From Rapana venosa (taxonomy: Eukaryota; Mollusca; Gastropoda; Neogastropoda; Muricidae), in assembly GCA_028751875.1 (NCBI GenBank), contig CM054134.1, positions 42,475,594 to 42,539,593 of the forward strand: a stretch of 64,000 nucleotides of DNA, written 5' to 3'. The notes beneath the pieces were generated by a model. The model ran no database searches and was not told where the DNA came from. It saw only the letters and a list, made by a program, of their open reading frames with translations. Positions within the stretch are counted from its first letter, which is position 1, and the number at the start of each line of letters is the position of its first letter. The position numbers and the translations under genes were made by a program. Shown here piece after piece: positions 23,291 through 34,412 of the stretch.

Positions 23291-24969
23291 CATTGTCCAT
23301 AGTGTCTAGTCTAGTCTGTGTAAAGAGTTGACATAATTTTGAAGTATGGAATTGATGTACTTTGTGCTGGGAAAATTGTGAATGTCTTACCTGAACTACC
23401 TATAATTATGATGTTAGTCATGATGATGATATTGAAAGTTTCTGTGTTACTTCTCAAGAACAACAACTGGTTCTTTCCTGACTGTGCCAAACTTGCCTGT
23501 GCTCCACTTTTGCTTGTAGAATCGACTCCATCACGTCTGTGGGAGGGAAAAAAGACAACCAAACAAATGTTTTCCTTGCTCATGTATGTTATATATTGCA
23601 TCACAGAAGCCCTCACAAAAAAAGTAAATCATTCTGGTGCTGCATTGAAGGTTTTTTTCTTCTCTTTGAAAAAACTCAATTTGAAACAAAATGAAGAACA
23701 TACAAATGAAGACTTCTTTTCATCCGAAGCTCATTTTATTTTTTTGGTCAGATTTTTTTGTTTTTGCTGTTGATGTAACTGTAAAATTGATGTTTTTTTT
23801 ATCCTGTGATCTTGAAGAGTTTGATTTTGGTTTTAGTTGATAGTTATAGTCTGGTCAATGGCTATCCCTTCCACCCCATGGCGTACATGAAGCATCATGA
23901 TCAAGCATAGAGGAGCATGATATCACCGTCATCTAATGTCTACATGCGCATTATAATGCAACGATATGTCTGGACTTGAGTCATGTGTTAACATATCATT
24001 TGTCTTCCATACACAGTCAGACCTATATCTTTCTTTATGGGTCAGCATAGTTTTAGTATGAGCTGTAGTTGTGTTGCATAAGAAAAAGTATGAAGAGAAC
24101 CAGATTTCATCCACTTTTTCAAAGGTATCTTCACATGGGTGTGTTTTTTGTAGGAAATGTGGGAGAATACTTGACAAACTTGTACAGTGCAGTTAGATAG
24201 GCAGCAAGCCCCCACAGCAGCATTTCCATACACACCCTCTCAGTTGTTATTTATTGACCTTTTAAGGTATCTCTTTCACGCAAACTTGAATATCAGTATG
24301 GATTATCCTGGCTCAGTTTTTGAACAGTTCACCTATGCATATTGAACTTGTTGACTTGATCTCCTTGTTGTCTGGTCATATCTGTATGAAGCATTGGTTT
24401 CTTGATTTCATCCACCCAGCTTCTGTTTTACCTTGTATGTTAGTATCCCTGTAATAATAGTTTGTTTAGCATTGTAGCTATTACGACACAGGTAGATTGT
24501 AAAGTTACTTCATATTATGTTGACAATCCAAGCTCCAAACTGTCTTGATAACAGTTCTAAACGAAATCCATTTCCATAAAAATACCTACATACTATGCTC
24601 ATTTTTGTGATATTTAAAGTCTTTGAGTGTGAAGTATGTAGGAAAGAGAAAAATAAGGTAAATAGATTGTCTTATGTAGAAAACATTCGCAAAATGAAGT
24701 AAAGAAATCTGTGAAAGAACAAAGCAGCGTATGCCAACTATTCTTGCCCCAATCCAAGAAATAGAGTTTTGAGATGGTGTGATTATCCTTTGGGAGTTCT
24801 GTACAGAAGCAAAGTGTATTATATTTCATGATGGTGCTGCATACTGAATCATCAATGGGTGTGTTGTTATTGGCAGTGGGGAAAGGGATTGTATTTGGTA
24901 AAAGAGTTTGATGTAGTCTTTGCTCGTGTTCTTTCCTGTTTATAGTTCTGTCATGTGAATTCATGTGTA

Positions 24970-24972
<3 letters not shown>
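23291..24972. other. Intron or intergenic AT-rich DNA
   Basis: I see no convincing exon. A 144-codon open frame at 23339-23773 (plus) is AT-driven, with low-complexity Phe/Lys/Leu composition and no domain. There is no strong repeat before the (GT)n tract at 24973. Confidence 0.4.

Positions 24973-25040
<68 letters not shown>
24973..25040 (+). repeat. (GT)n microsatellite
   Basis: About 67 bp of uninterrupted GT followed by a short GA tract. Confidence 0.95.
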
Positions 25041-25042
<2 letters not shown>

Positions 25043-25297
25043 GGAGAGAGAGAGATAGAGAGAACCCGTGAGCAAATATTTAACACTTTTGTATTCTTTC
25101 TGGCATGAAAAGTAAATAAACGAGAAAAAAACCACAATTCAGCATTTACAGTATGAACAGCATTTCACTGTGTTGAATATGATATTCTTAAACTGTGTGA
25201 GAATTATCTTTGCCTCCTGTCTTTGTTGAAACCAGTCTGACAAGCATTGTGAAACAGTAAATTTCACATTAGTCAGTTCAAAAGATAATAGGAAGGA

Positions 25298-25652
25298 GGG
25301 TGGCATGAGGTTCTGGGTTCGATTCCCAGCCTAGCCCTTTTTTTTCCAGTTTGATGAAAAATTCGAACTGAATGTTGAAGTCCTTTGGATGAGACTATAA
25401 ACCAAGGCATTATGTGTGAACGCATACAGAACATCTTGTGCACACATTAAAAACCCGTTCAGGCTATTGCAAGAGTAAGCCATTGTGTGCTGGTAGGAAC
25501 GGATGACCAAAGGACCTGCATGCACACAGGTGTCTTATTTAGATACTGTCCCTAAAGTCAGAATGCAGTTTCCCAAATGGTGGGGAAAAAATGGCCGCAT
25601 ATGCAAAAATCTCACCATTGGTGAACTTTGGAACTCTAGTCAAGGATTGAAA
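25298..25652 (+). mobile_element. SINE-B, near full-length plus-strand copy
   Basis: Head remnant gggtggcatgagg with B-box gggttcgattccc (about 25315-25327), cctttggatgagactataaa, the core variant accaaggcattatgtgtg, cattgtgtgctggtagg, and the B-type 3' end (gtcagaatgcag, caaaaatctcaccattggtg, gaactctagtcaag). Confidence 0.8.
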
Positions 25653-27291
25653 ACCAAAAAAGTTTTTGAAACAATTTTCCTTTTAATCCTTGGGAATTAA
25701 AGGTTGGCTGACCTGTTCAGTGAATGCTTGATGAATCAGTGAGTTACAGATTTGTTTGATAGAGTTTTGTTGATAGATTGATTGTTTAGTTGTTGTTTTG
25801 TTTTAGTATTGTGTCTTATTTACTGCATATCTTGAAGTTTGGAAGACTATGTGAACTTGTTAGAAATTTACTTTTGTAACTGTATGAATGGAACATTTGT
25901 TAGGCTGTACTTACGACTGGTCACATTAAGAAGTGAAAGTACATGTCTTAGTATGTGATAGTGAATATTTTGAAATGTGAAAGCGCGTGTCTTTTCAGTG
26001 TACATGTTTAACAACACATTTTGGTCGCAGCATTAAACTTTATTATAACATAACTCATAATGATAACCACTATCATATCTCTCACATGAATGTTTTAAGA
26101 TTGAGGATTTGTTTTTCTGTTTTTCCTCCTTTTGTGTGTGTTGTTTTTATCAAACCCTGCTCCCTCATTATTTTCTTAGTATTTGCAATCATAACTTTCT
26201 TTAACTAGTTTTTTGTCTTCAGTCTTTGACGTTTATTCTAGGTGTTTGGAACTTCAGGACACAAGTCAATACCAATTGCTTGCATAATATATTTTGTGGA
26301 GCAGGGTGGTGAAGGTGGAGGGTAGAGGTGGTGGTAACGGATGAATTCTTTCAAGCTGGAAGCATTTTTCAGGAAAAAGGAGCAGTTCTATTCTTTATGT
26401 GAGAGTAAGTTTGTTGGATATTTTTCTGTGAACAGCTTTTTCAAGTTGCCAGAGCAAATCCTCCCCCCCCCCTTCCCCTTCTCCCCTCCCCCTTCAATCC
26501 CTCTTTGAAAGTAAGCAAATCTGTATGCACTGTTATATTACTACCATCTATCTTCTCTCAGAAACAAAACAAACAAACAAGTTCTTAGCAGGCAGATAGA
26601 AAAGGTTGCCAAAAAGACAGAGAGACAGATGGGCTGATGGACAGACATGCAGACAGAGACGTGCTGTATAAGCAGACAAATCCCTTAGTTTGAATAGATT
26701 TATGGCCATTTCAATGATGCATAGGCAATATTGTGTGTTACGTTTTAAGTAAATGTGTGTGGCGCACCACCCAGCAACTTTTTTTATTTATGCTCATTAT
26801 GTATGAAATTTTATACAACTGGGCAGTATGTTTGTCGTTATCAGGGACGTGTGTAGAAACTGGTCTTGGCACGGGCGTCTTCTGCTAGTTTTGCAATTAT
26901 CAGGCATCATTTCTGTTTTGATAGAAAAGGGTTGTAGATGTTTGACACTGGCTATATATTTGGCTGCATATTCAAACGGTGTGAAAAGATGTGTGAAAAA
27001 AACTGTTGTTTTTTCCAGAAAAGAAGTTGCAGGGGATAATTGTGGGAGATTCTTTTCAAATTGTGTTTGTTCTTTTTTATGTATTGGCACATGTCTTTTT
27101 TTTTTTATACATGGATTATATTTTTGTAGTGGAGGTTTTTTTTGACTTTTTTTTAAAAAACATTGTTGGTACTTTGTGTTTTACACGCTCAGTGTTTTGT
27201 GTTTTGCTATTGTTTGAAAGTAGGCTGTGGAGTGGAATGCATGTTAATAATAAAAGAAAAATACACAATGCTTAAGGTGCATGGTGGATGA

Positions 27292-27296
<5 letters not shown>
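25653..27296. other. AT-rich unique-looking DNA
   Basis: No gene recognised. A short poly-C/CT tract lies at 26462-26510. The 89-105-codon frames at 26828-27275 are T-rich, hydrophobic in composition and without motifs. Confidence 0.4.

Positions 27297-27342
<46 letters not shown>
27297..27342 (+). repeat. (GT)n microsatellite forming the 3' end of the putative intron
   Basis: About 45 bp of GT end 5 bp before a putative acceptor (taacag). Confidence 0.95.
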
Positions 27343-27344
<2 letters not shown>

Positions 27345-27347
27345 CAG

Positions 27348-27538
27348 ATCTCACAGCAGCAAAGATGGGGCCTCAGGCGAAGTTCTGCAAGAAACGTCTG
27401 TTTGATGTTGATACTCTGCCTATGGGAGACCAGACTGAATCATGCACCACAAAGCCTGTAAAAACAAGAATCCAATCAAATTGTGCTTTGGACAAACATG
27501 TCTTAAGACAGAATCAACACCACCGAGATAACAGATAG
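27348..27538 (+). CDS. Putative terminal exon of the same unrecognised gene
   Basis: It starts after AACAG at 27347 and stops at TAG 27536-27538. Its first two bases complete an Asp codon with the single base left over from 22454, so the two exons join in phase; together, from ATG 22364, they give 93 residues. The peptide DLTAAKMGPQAKFCKK, RLFDVDTLPMGDQTESC, ending NQHHRDNR, is basic and looks more protein-like than surrounding frames. No domain is recognised. The acceptor has a GT repeat rather than a classic pyrimidine tract, which lowers confidence. Confidence 0.4.
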
Positions 27539-27794
27539 GCATACTTGGGTGATATGATGTAATTGGATTTTTAAACCATAAATACGATCATATTAGTACC
27601 ATTTTTAATAGCTTCAGTTCAGATGAGATACAGACATGTGACACCACGAAGATTTTCATTTCATGTTTGTAATGACCTTTCTGTTGCACCCTCCATTTTA
27701 GGTTGAAGTGCTTTACTGAAGATGAATGAAAAGTTTTGCAGATATAAATGACTCTTTGATTCTGTGCTAAGGGTTGTCCCTAAATCGGAAATAA

Positions 27795-28705
27795 TAATTA
27801 AAAAAAAAAAAAAAAAAAAAAAAGGAACTTATATAGCGCTATATCTTGCAAAGACAAATCAAAGCGCATGCATTCAACCTTATCTTACACAGTCATGCAA
27901 TCAATGATAAATAATCAATAGTTTAAACAAACAGATATTTACAAACATGGTGTGATGCAGACAAAAACTATGAAACAAAATTGCAATAGTCAAATGTTTT
28001 TCAAAAGCACACACACACTCACACAGGTCATATACTTTAGCAGGGTGATAGGGCATGGGTTAGTGAAGGTGGGATAGCTCTGATATGAAACAGGGGGAGG
28101 GGGGGGGGAATCTTAGGTTTGAAATAAATATGTCTTGAGGCTGGATTTAAAAATGTCATAACTAGGTTTCTGGCGAAGAGAGAGAGGGAGCTCATTCCAG
28201 GTCGATGGACCCGAAATAGAGAAAGAGCGGCGGCCAACAGTGGATTGGTTGAATCTAGGTATTCGTAGGCACAAGGTATCTGCAGTAAAGAGGAGGAAAC
28301 GTGAAGGAGTGTACAGGTTAAGACATTCACAGAGGTAGGAGGGTGCAGTTTTGTGGAGACATTTGTAACAGAGGGTCCTGATCTTATAATTTACTCTCTG
28401 TAGCACAGGCAGCCAGTGGAGAGATCGCAGGAGAGGGGTAATGTGCTCAGATTTTTTTCTTTCTGAGAACTAGTCGAGCTGTGGAGTTTTGTATACGTTG
28501 AAGGGAGTGGATAGATGATGCTGGCAGACCAGACAAAAGAGAATTGCAATAGTCCAGACGTGAAAGAATGAGAGAAGTGACAAGTTTGGCTGTTGCATCA
28601 GTGGACAGGTACTTTCGAATTGCACTTATACGCCGTAATTGATAGTAGCACGACTGACAGGTCTGGGTGATGAATTTTTTCATAGGGATGTAAATACAAT
28701 CACAA
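27795..28705 (-). mobile_element. CR1/Jockey-like LINE, C-terminal RT remnant with 3' tail
   Basis: On the minus strand: SCYYQLRRISAIRKYLSTDA, SRLDYCNSLLSGLP and LQRIQNSTARLVLRKKK, then a frameshift in an A-run near 28447-28457, then HITPLLRSLHWLPVLQRVNY, HKTAPSYLCECL, GRRSFSISGPSTWNELPLSL and ending FKSSLKTYLF. This is the standard C-terminus of CR1/Jockey-type RTs. The 3' end carries cgctttgatttg, atagcgctatataagttcc and a T-run at 27800-27824. It is 5'-truncated, frameshifted and not functional. Confidence 0.88.
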
Positions 28706-28781
28706 CAACAAAGTGCTAGGGGTGTAGAGAACTTTTGAGAAAAGACTGTTTCCTTACGCATCCCCATCCCCCCTCCAATTT

Positions 28782-29154
28782 CACAGCTAGAGCTCTGAGG
28801 TTTACCAATGGTGAGATTTTGTGTATGTGATCGTTTGTACTCACCATTGAGGTAGCGCATTCCGACTTCAGGAACGGTGTCTAAAACATCTGTATACATA
28901 GATTTTATAATTCTGTCATCAATTCCTACTGGCATGCAGTGGCCCTCGCTTCAAAAAGGCAGATCGGGTTTTTAGTATGTTCACACATAAGGCCTTGGTT
29001 TATAGTCTCATACAAAGGACTTTAGGTGGAGTGGAGTCAGAACTGTTATTTCCAGGGGTAAAGAGTTTCTTAAAACAAGCACCTCTGTGATGGCTTGATT
29101 CCAGGCCGCCAGATCACGGGTGCAATGCTTTAACCACTAGGCTATTCCACCCTG
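28782..29154 (-). mobile_element. SINE-B, near full-length
   Basis: The minus-strand head near 29154 (tagcctagtggttaaagc) is followed by a decayed core near 28990 (ataaaccaaggccttatgtg), and a B-type 3' end finishing near 28784 (ctcagagctctagctg). It sits next to the LINE remnant. Confidence 0.8.
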
Positions 29155-29280
29155 GACTGTTTCAATTACTGTAATAATGGTTTGTAACCAGGAGACATAA
29201 GTATGTGAACTCGGTCATACTAATACAGACACAAAAGCATAAACACAGTAGCTCATGTGCACATCCTTTCTTCCCCAAAA

Positions 29281-29294
29281 CACACACACGCACG

Positions 29295-29370
<76 letters not shown>
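29281..29370 (+). repeat. (CA)n microsatellite
   Basis: About 90 bp of CA with CGCA at its left end. Confidence 0.95.
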
Positions 29371-29374
<4 letters not shown>

Positions 29375-29542
29375 TTGCACAATTGTCATTTCCACCTGTT
29401 TGCAGAGAAGAGTGAATAACGCCATTATGATAAGCGTCTTCTGGGTATGTCAGTGAATAAGTTAGGTGTAAATGAATCGGATTCGGCCACTACATTTGCT
29501 GTTGTAGAGTAGCCAGACTATGCAGCATTCTTTGGACTGTCT

Positions 29543-29544
<2 letters not shown>

Positions 29545-29573
<29 letters not shown>
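29545..29573 (+). repeat. Poly-C tract
   Basis: Homopolymer of about 29 C immediately before a SINE-B 3' fragment. Confidence 0.9.
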
Positions 29574-29574
<1 letters not shown>

Positions 29575-29575
29575 T

Positions 29576-29656
29576 TTCTCAGCTTGAGCTCCGAGGTTCA
29601 CCAATGGTAAGATTTTGCATACGCAACCGTTTTTACCCACCATTAAGGTAGCCGCA
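29576..29656 (-). mobile_element. SINE-B 3'-end fragment
   Basis: tctcagcttgagctccgagg, ttcaccaatggtaagatttt and acccaccattaaggtagccg: the B 3' terminus only, followed by trinucleotide repeats. Confidence 0.8.
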
Positions 29657-29693
29657 GCAGCACAGCAGCAGCAGCACCACCACCACCACCACC

Positions 29694-29724
<31 letters not shown>

Positions 29725-29732
29725 CCACCACC

Positions 29733-29763
<31 letters not shown>

Positions 29764-29850
29764 CCACCACCACCACCACCACCACCACCACCATCACCAC
29801 CACCACCACCACCAACACCACCAACATCAACAACAACAACAGAAGCACCA
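29653..29850 (+). repeat. (CAG)n/(CAC)n/(CAT)n trinucleotide array
   Basis: About 195 bp of CAG, CAC and CAT triplets. It would encode poly-Gln/poly-His on one strand, but the open frame starts inside a SINE fragment and has no splice or domain support. Confidence 0.9.
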
Positions 29851-30205
29851 ACAACAATACAACGTAGCAGATGTGAGAGAAAAGTTGTATGACCAGCATC
29901 GTGAAGGAAGACAGCAGCTACTGACTGTCGTCACCTCTACCACTCAGACTACACCAGTGTGGCCAGGCCAGGGGAAGGAGGACTGTCTGTTGCTTCCTCT
30001 GTCAGGCCTGATGAGTGACTGATACAACCTGTCAGAAGCACCAGGTATATCAGATTGGTTGTCAGCTTCCGAAGGTGTCTGTCTTCAGGACTCTGTGTTG
30101 CTGGGATACAGAAATTGATAGATACGCTGAGATACCGGTAAAGAAGAGTTTATACAATAGACAATATGTAATGATCATGATATACAAAAGACAATAGAAA
30201 ACAAT
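29851..30205. other. Unique-looking sequence, possible 5' region of the PLAC8-like gene
   Basis: A moderately GC-balanced stretch with no recognised exon. It could belong to an upstream non-coding exon or promoter of the gene at 30939, but nothing in it is diagnostic. Confidence 0.25.
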
Positions 30206-30445
30206 AATAATAATGATGATGAGAACAAGAAGAAGATGAAGATAATGATGATGATGATGATGGTGGTAATAATAATAATAATAATAATAACAATAATAAT
30301 AATAATGATAATAATAATAATAATAAAAAAATAATATCACTATCATTATCTATTACTACTATAATAATGATAATAATAATTATTATTATTCTCATCATCA
30401 TCATCATCATCATTATGACCATGATGATGATCATCATCACAATCA
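30206..30445 (+). repeat. (GAT)n/(AAT)n...(ATT)n/(ATC)n array with inverted symmetry
   Basis: GAT triplets (30236-30262) and AAT triplets (30266-30330) are mirrored by ATT (30376-30390) and ATC (30391-30425) triplets, so the block can fold back on itself. Confidence 0.85.
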
Positions 30446-30544
30446 ACATCATCACTGTTATTATGCTTTGTAAAAAAAAAAAAATCGGTCAAACGGGTCG
30501 GTGGAGGAAGACCTGGAGTACATGCCAGCTTACAAACTCTCTCT

Positions 30545-30549
<5 letters not shown>

Positions 30550-30628
<79 letters not shown>
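30550..30628 (+). repeat. (CA)n microsatellite upstream of the PLAC8-like gene
   Basis: About 78 bp of CA, roughly 310 bp before the start codon at 30939. Confidence 0.95.
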
Positions 30629-30631
<3 letters not shown>

Positions 30632-30938
30632 CCCTCCTCGCAGACAACGCGTCGTCAGCTGAAAACCGCTGGTATCGCAGCAGCAACCCACCACCGCACA
30701 CGGGCGCAACAGATGCCAAAAAGTCGCCACCGCTTTCTCTCTCCGCACAGACGGCGTTGGACCCGGTCCTCGTGAACCAGCCACCACCATCACCGTCATC
30801 ACCACCACAGCTGCAAAGTTGCTACTGTGATTCACAGGCCTTAGTCACTGACCGACCGATTGTTGGCTAGGATTGTTGGTCACACCCGAAGCGGCATTTC
30901 TTACCGTGCTGAAGATTGCCTCCATTCATCAAGGCGTC

Positions 30939-31265
30939 ATGTCCAACCAGTGGCAACATGGTCTGTGCGGTTGTTTTGACAACTGCGGTCTGTGCATCAT
31001 CTCCTACTTCGTGCCCTGCTATCAGTTCGGGCGGAACGCGGAGGCGGTTGGGGAGAGCTGCCTCCTGTGCGGCCTGGCCTTCCTGGTGCCCGGGGTCAAC
31101 CTGGTCCTGGGAGCCCTCAACCGCGGCAAGATCCGAGAGAGCAAAGGCATCGAAGGCGGCTTCGTGGGTGACTGCCTGATGTGGATGGTGTGCCCTGTCT
31201 GCGCTCTGGTGCAGGAGGCTCAGGAGGTGCAGGACGTGAAGCCCCAGAGCATGGCCAGAGAGTGA
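30939..31265 (+). CDS. PLAC8/cornifelin-family cysteine-rich protein
   Basis: One uninterrupted exon encodes 108 residues. ATG at 30939 is preferred over the in-frame codon at 30873 because family members typically start just before WQHGL. Landmarks are QWQHGLCGCFDNCGLC (4-19), PCYQFGRNAEAVGE (26-39), a Cys-rich hydrophobic stretch CLLCGLAFLVPGVNLVLGA (41-59), RGKIRESKGIEGG (62-74), CPVC (85-88) and ALVQEAQEVQ (89-98), all hallmarks of the PLAC8 motif domain. Length fits the family (about 100-120). Family members are membrane-associated and have been linked to metal handling, cell size and immunity; the specific role here is unknown. GC-rich coding (third positions mostly G/C) contrasts with the AT-rich flanks. 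Having no intron is notable, because many animal homologues are spliced. Confidence 0.9.
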   Translation: MSNQWQHGLCGCFDNCGLCIISYFVPCYQFGRNAEAVGESCLLCGLAFLVPGVNLVLGALNRGKIRESKGIEGGFVGDCLMWMVCPVCALVQEAQEVQDVKPQSMARE

Positions 31266-32200
31266 GGGCGTGGCTGCGGGGTGGGGGAGGGGGGGGGGGC
31301 TGGCTGCCGGCACGGTGCTGTGTGCGGGGAGGACTGCTTCCACAGGGCAACCTTCCATCTTCACCCCAGCTGTCTTCAGGGAGGACGTCCTCCGGGAAGG
31401 GATCTCACTGCTGACGCGGATTCAGAAAAAAAAGAAAAAAGAACACCCCCGTCTGTCTCCAGCGATGGTTGCCTCCAGAACTGTACTGCTGTGCATGTGT
31501 TGAGGGGTGGCGTTGTTGTCGTCAGTCCCTGGCCTGTGGTCTGTGTTTTGGCTGGACCGTTTCTTTGTACCTCAGCTTCTTCTGCTTCTTGACGAAGGTT
31601 CTGGACTCAGTCGTTATGTTGCTGCCGTGTTCTTGGCACTCTAGAACACATTGCTAAGCCTTATCCTCATTATCATAATGAACATACTCTCGTTATTATG
31701 TGGAGCTGTGTTGTCAATTTTCTGTCAGAAAATATTCTGCATAATCCCACAAAATTCAAAGTGTAGCTATGCAGTGCAGTGTCAATTAACATCCTATTCT
31801 TCCTAATGTCACAAAACAGGTGGGTATTCTATACTAAGATCACGTCGACAATGTATATCTACGAATATTGCAACATTCCTGTTAAAACTATTGGCCAAAG
31901 CGATCACCATGCCAGGGTAGTCTTTCACGTTGACTGTTTTGTTGCAAAATTGCTCCATCCATAGATCTGCTCATGTCAACATTCGTTTGTACCATCATTG
32001 TGAATTGATGTTTGTGTCTGTCTGCTGAAGGCACACCACCCTCAGATCGAGTTTGAAAAAAACAACAACAACCAAACTTACTGAATAGTCAGTTGGTGCT
32101 GGACAGATGACCACAGAGTAAAATCAATATCTAAGTAGTCAGTGTTGAGTGGACGCCATTTCTCCACTTCGACAAGGAGATAGAAATAAAGCAAGACAAA
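31266..32200 (+). other. Putative 3' UTR of the PLAC8-like gene
   Basis: GC-rich sequence with a short poly-G run (31288-31299) grades into AT-rich sequence. The first canonical AATAAA on the plus strand is at 32185-32190, about 0.9 kb after the stop. No other gene is seen. Confidence 0.4.
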
Positions 32201-32965
32201 CTTTCTATCAACGTGGAAGGCGATGGCACTGCATCTGCAGCGGTCTTACTGTCGGCGAGAAGGATGCAGTGTTAGACTCTTACTGAAGCATCCAGGGTTG
32301 TCAAAGCGCAGTCTTCCCAGTGTAAGACTAGTTAGTACCCAACATCTGAACGTGGCTCTGATTCTATTGCTGTTGTAACGGTGATTGATCATTTTCAGAT
32401 TCGTTCTCATTAGAGTCAGTTCTTTGTGTGGCTTAGTTCTGCTGTAGTTTCGCTGTTCTTATCTAACGGTCACTTTTCAGGAAAATACTACCTGCTGTGA
32501 TGTTGATGTCGTTTTTGCATTATTTGTATGTTGGTTTTTTTTGTTTGTTTTTCTCTCGTTATTTCTTTCATACTGCTGAATTGCTTAGATATAACATGTT
32601 TTGTATATTCAAAGACGTATATTAGTGTGTAGTCTATCTATCTATCTGTCTGTCTATCTGTCTGACTGTCTGTCTGTATGTCTATTGTATGCAGCATTTA
32701 TTTTTCTGGCGTTCCTCTGAAGTACTTATTTTACACATTCTGATCCCCACCTGGTCTCCTTTACAAAATTAATGTTATATGTTGACGTGAACGCTAAGAA
32801 ATCAGACGTTTTAATGAAATCCATATCACCACTTTCTATCTTATCTTTTCTTATTTTATATATACACCTCCCCCCCCCCCAAAAAAAAAAATCTTATCAT
32901 TGTAATGTACTGTCTGTCATATGATAATACGATTTAGAGGTGAAGAAAATAACCCTTCAACATCA
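32201..32965. other. Intergenic DNA
   Basis: Contains a (CTAT/CTGT)n tract at 32633-32690 and a poly-C/poly-A pair at 32870-32890. No exon is recognised. Confidence 0.5.
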
Positions 32966-32970
32966 AAACA

Positions 32971-33046
32971 ACAATAATAATAATAATGTATGGAATTTAT
33001 ATAGCGCTGAATCTTGTAAAGCAACAAATCAAAGCGCTCAGATTAC
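32971..33046 (-). mobile_element. LINE/SINE-C 3'-tail fragment with (AAT)n
   Basis: (AAT)n then gtatggaatttatatagcgc, tgaatcttgtaaagcaac and aaatcaaagcgctcag, nearly identical to the tail of the SINE-C at 33.7 kb. No SINE body follows. Confidence 0.8.
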
Positions 33047-33394
33047 TTTTAAAAAAACTCCAACAACCAGCAGATTATCACAACAAAGCATCAACTGTGA
33101 ATTTCTGTGTATTGTTATAGTAGTGATCATGTTTGGCAGGCTTATAGGAGAGAGCAAGGACGCTTGGGGTTTGCATCAAATTTGAATGAAATATGTTCAT
33201 GTGAATAGTCCACAAAGATCAAGATATTCCATATGACATTTAAATGTAAAAAAACACCCCCCCAAAAAAAACAACCAAACAAAACTTTTTGTGGAGGGTG
33301 GTAGTGGTAAATTTTTGAAAAGAAAAGTGTAAAATCTTGTTTTTAGCGTCTCCACACATAGTTAAGGCAGTTATGTCTGCTTTTATTTTATATG

Positions 33395-33397
<3 letters not shown>

Positions 33398-33440
<43 letters not shown>

Positions 33441-33638
33441 CTCTCTCTCTCTCTCACCCTCTCTCTCATACACACACATACACACACTCCACCACTACCA
33501 CCACCAGCCCTCCCTCTTCCCCTCCCTCTTTCCCTCCCAATATATGCCCCGCAATATATTTATATCTATATCTATATATATCTATATATATATCTATACC
33601 TCTCTCTACATATCTCTCTATATCTATATCTATCTATA

Positions 33639-33682
<44 letters not shown>

Positions 33683-33710
33683 ATATAATATATATATATA
33701 TATATAATAA
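33398..33710 (+). repeat. (CT)n, (CA)n and (TA/TCTATA)n compound repeats
   Basis: (CT)n 33399-33470, CA/CCACTA 33471-33506, and TATATC/TCTA repeats 33540-33710 ending at the SINE-C tail. The long open frames here are artefacts. Confidence 0.9.
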
Positions 33711-34009
33711 TGTATGGAATTTATATAGCGCTGAATCTTGTAAAGCAACAAATCAAAGCGCTCAGATTTTACTTTAAGTCACGGCAGATTTCTCTCCGTG
33801 AAATTCGGGCTGCTCTCCCCGGGGAGAGCGGGAGAACGCGTCGCCACTTAGGGCTGCGCCACCCTTTCACCCTTTTTTTTTTTTTTTTTTTTCTGCAGCT
33901 GTATTTGTTTCCCTATCAGAGTGGCTTTTTTCTAAGAATTTTGCCAGGGACAACTCTCTTGTTGCCGTGGGTTTTTTTACGTGCGCTAAATAATTACGAG
34001 TAACACACG

Positions 34010-34040
<31 letters not shown>

Positions 34041-34182
34041 TAGCGCCCAGACCACCACTCATGGTCTAATGGATGGGGGAAAAAATTTCCGGTCCAAACG
34101 TGGTACGAACCGCCGCACACTTCAGACCCGGACTTTTCGCTTTCTAGACAGGCGCGTTACCTCTAGACCACCGATCCACCAC
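33711..34182 (-). mobile_element. SINE-C, full-length with LINE-type 3' tail
   Basis: On the minus strand: tRNA-like head near 34180 (ggatcggtggtctagaggta, B-box-like ggttcgtaccac), core (aaaccgaggtcccgtgtg near 34000), cacgtaaaaaaacccacgg, ggcaaaattctt, the box ctccccggggagagcagccc (about 33835-33810), then aaatctgccgtgactt. It continues into the tail gagcgctttgatttg...agcgctatataaattcc ending near 33712. The tail matches the CR1-like LINE. Confidence 0.9.
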
Positions 34183-34368
34183 CTATATATATATATATGT
34201 ATGTATGTATGTATTACGGGTGTCTCTAATGAGGGAAACACTTTCTCTGGCACGCTGTCAACAATAATGATGATAAATCCGCGGTCAGCTGAATTGCAAG
34301 CAATTATGATCTGGACAGTAGTGAACGTGCACTTGCGCAGGCACGCTCTCGCCCTCCCACCCATGCAC

Positions 34369-34371
<3 letters not shown>

Positions 34372-34412
<41 letters not shown>

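Noticed and set aside
23339..23773. 144-codon frame in the putative 4.9-kb intron
   Set aside because: Phe/Lys/Leu-rich composition expected from AT-rich DNA. No domain and no conserved motif.
29615..30022. Poly-His/poly-Gln protein
   Set aside because: The frame begins inside a SINE-B fragment and runs through (CAC)n. The 60 residues after the repeat match nothing I know.
30867..31364. 165-codon minus-strand frame opposite the PLAC8-like gene
   Set aside because: Shadow frame of the plus-strand PLAC8 coding exon, which has clear family motifs.
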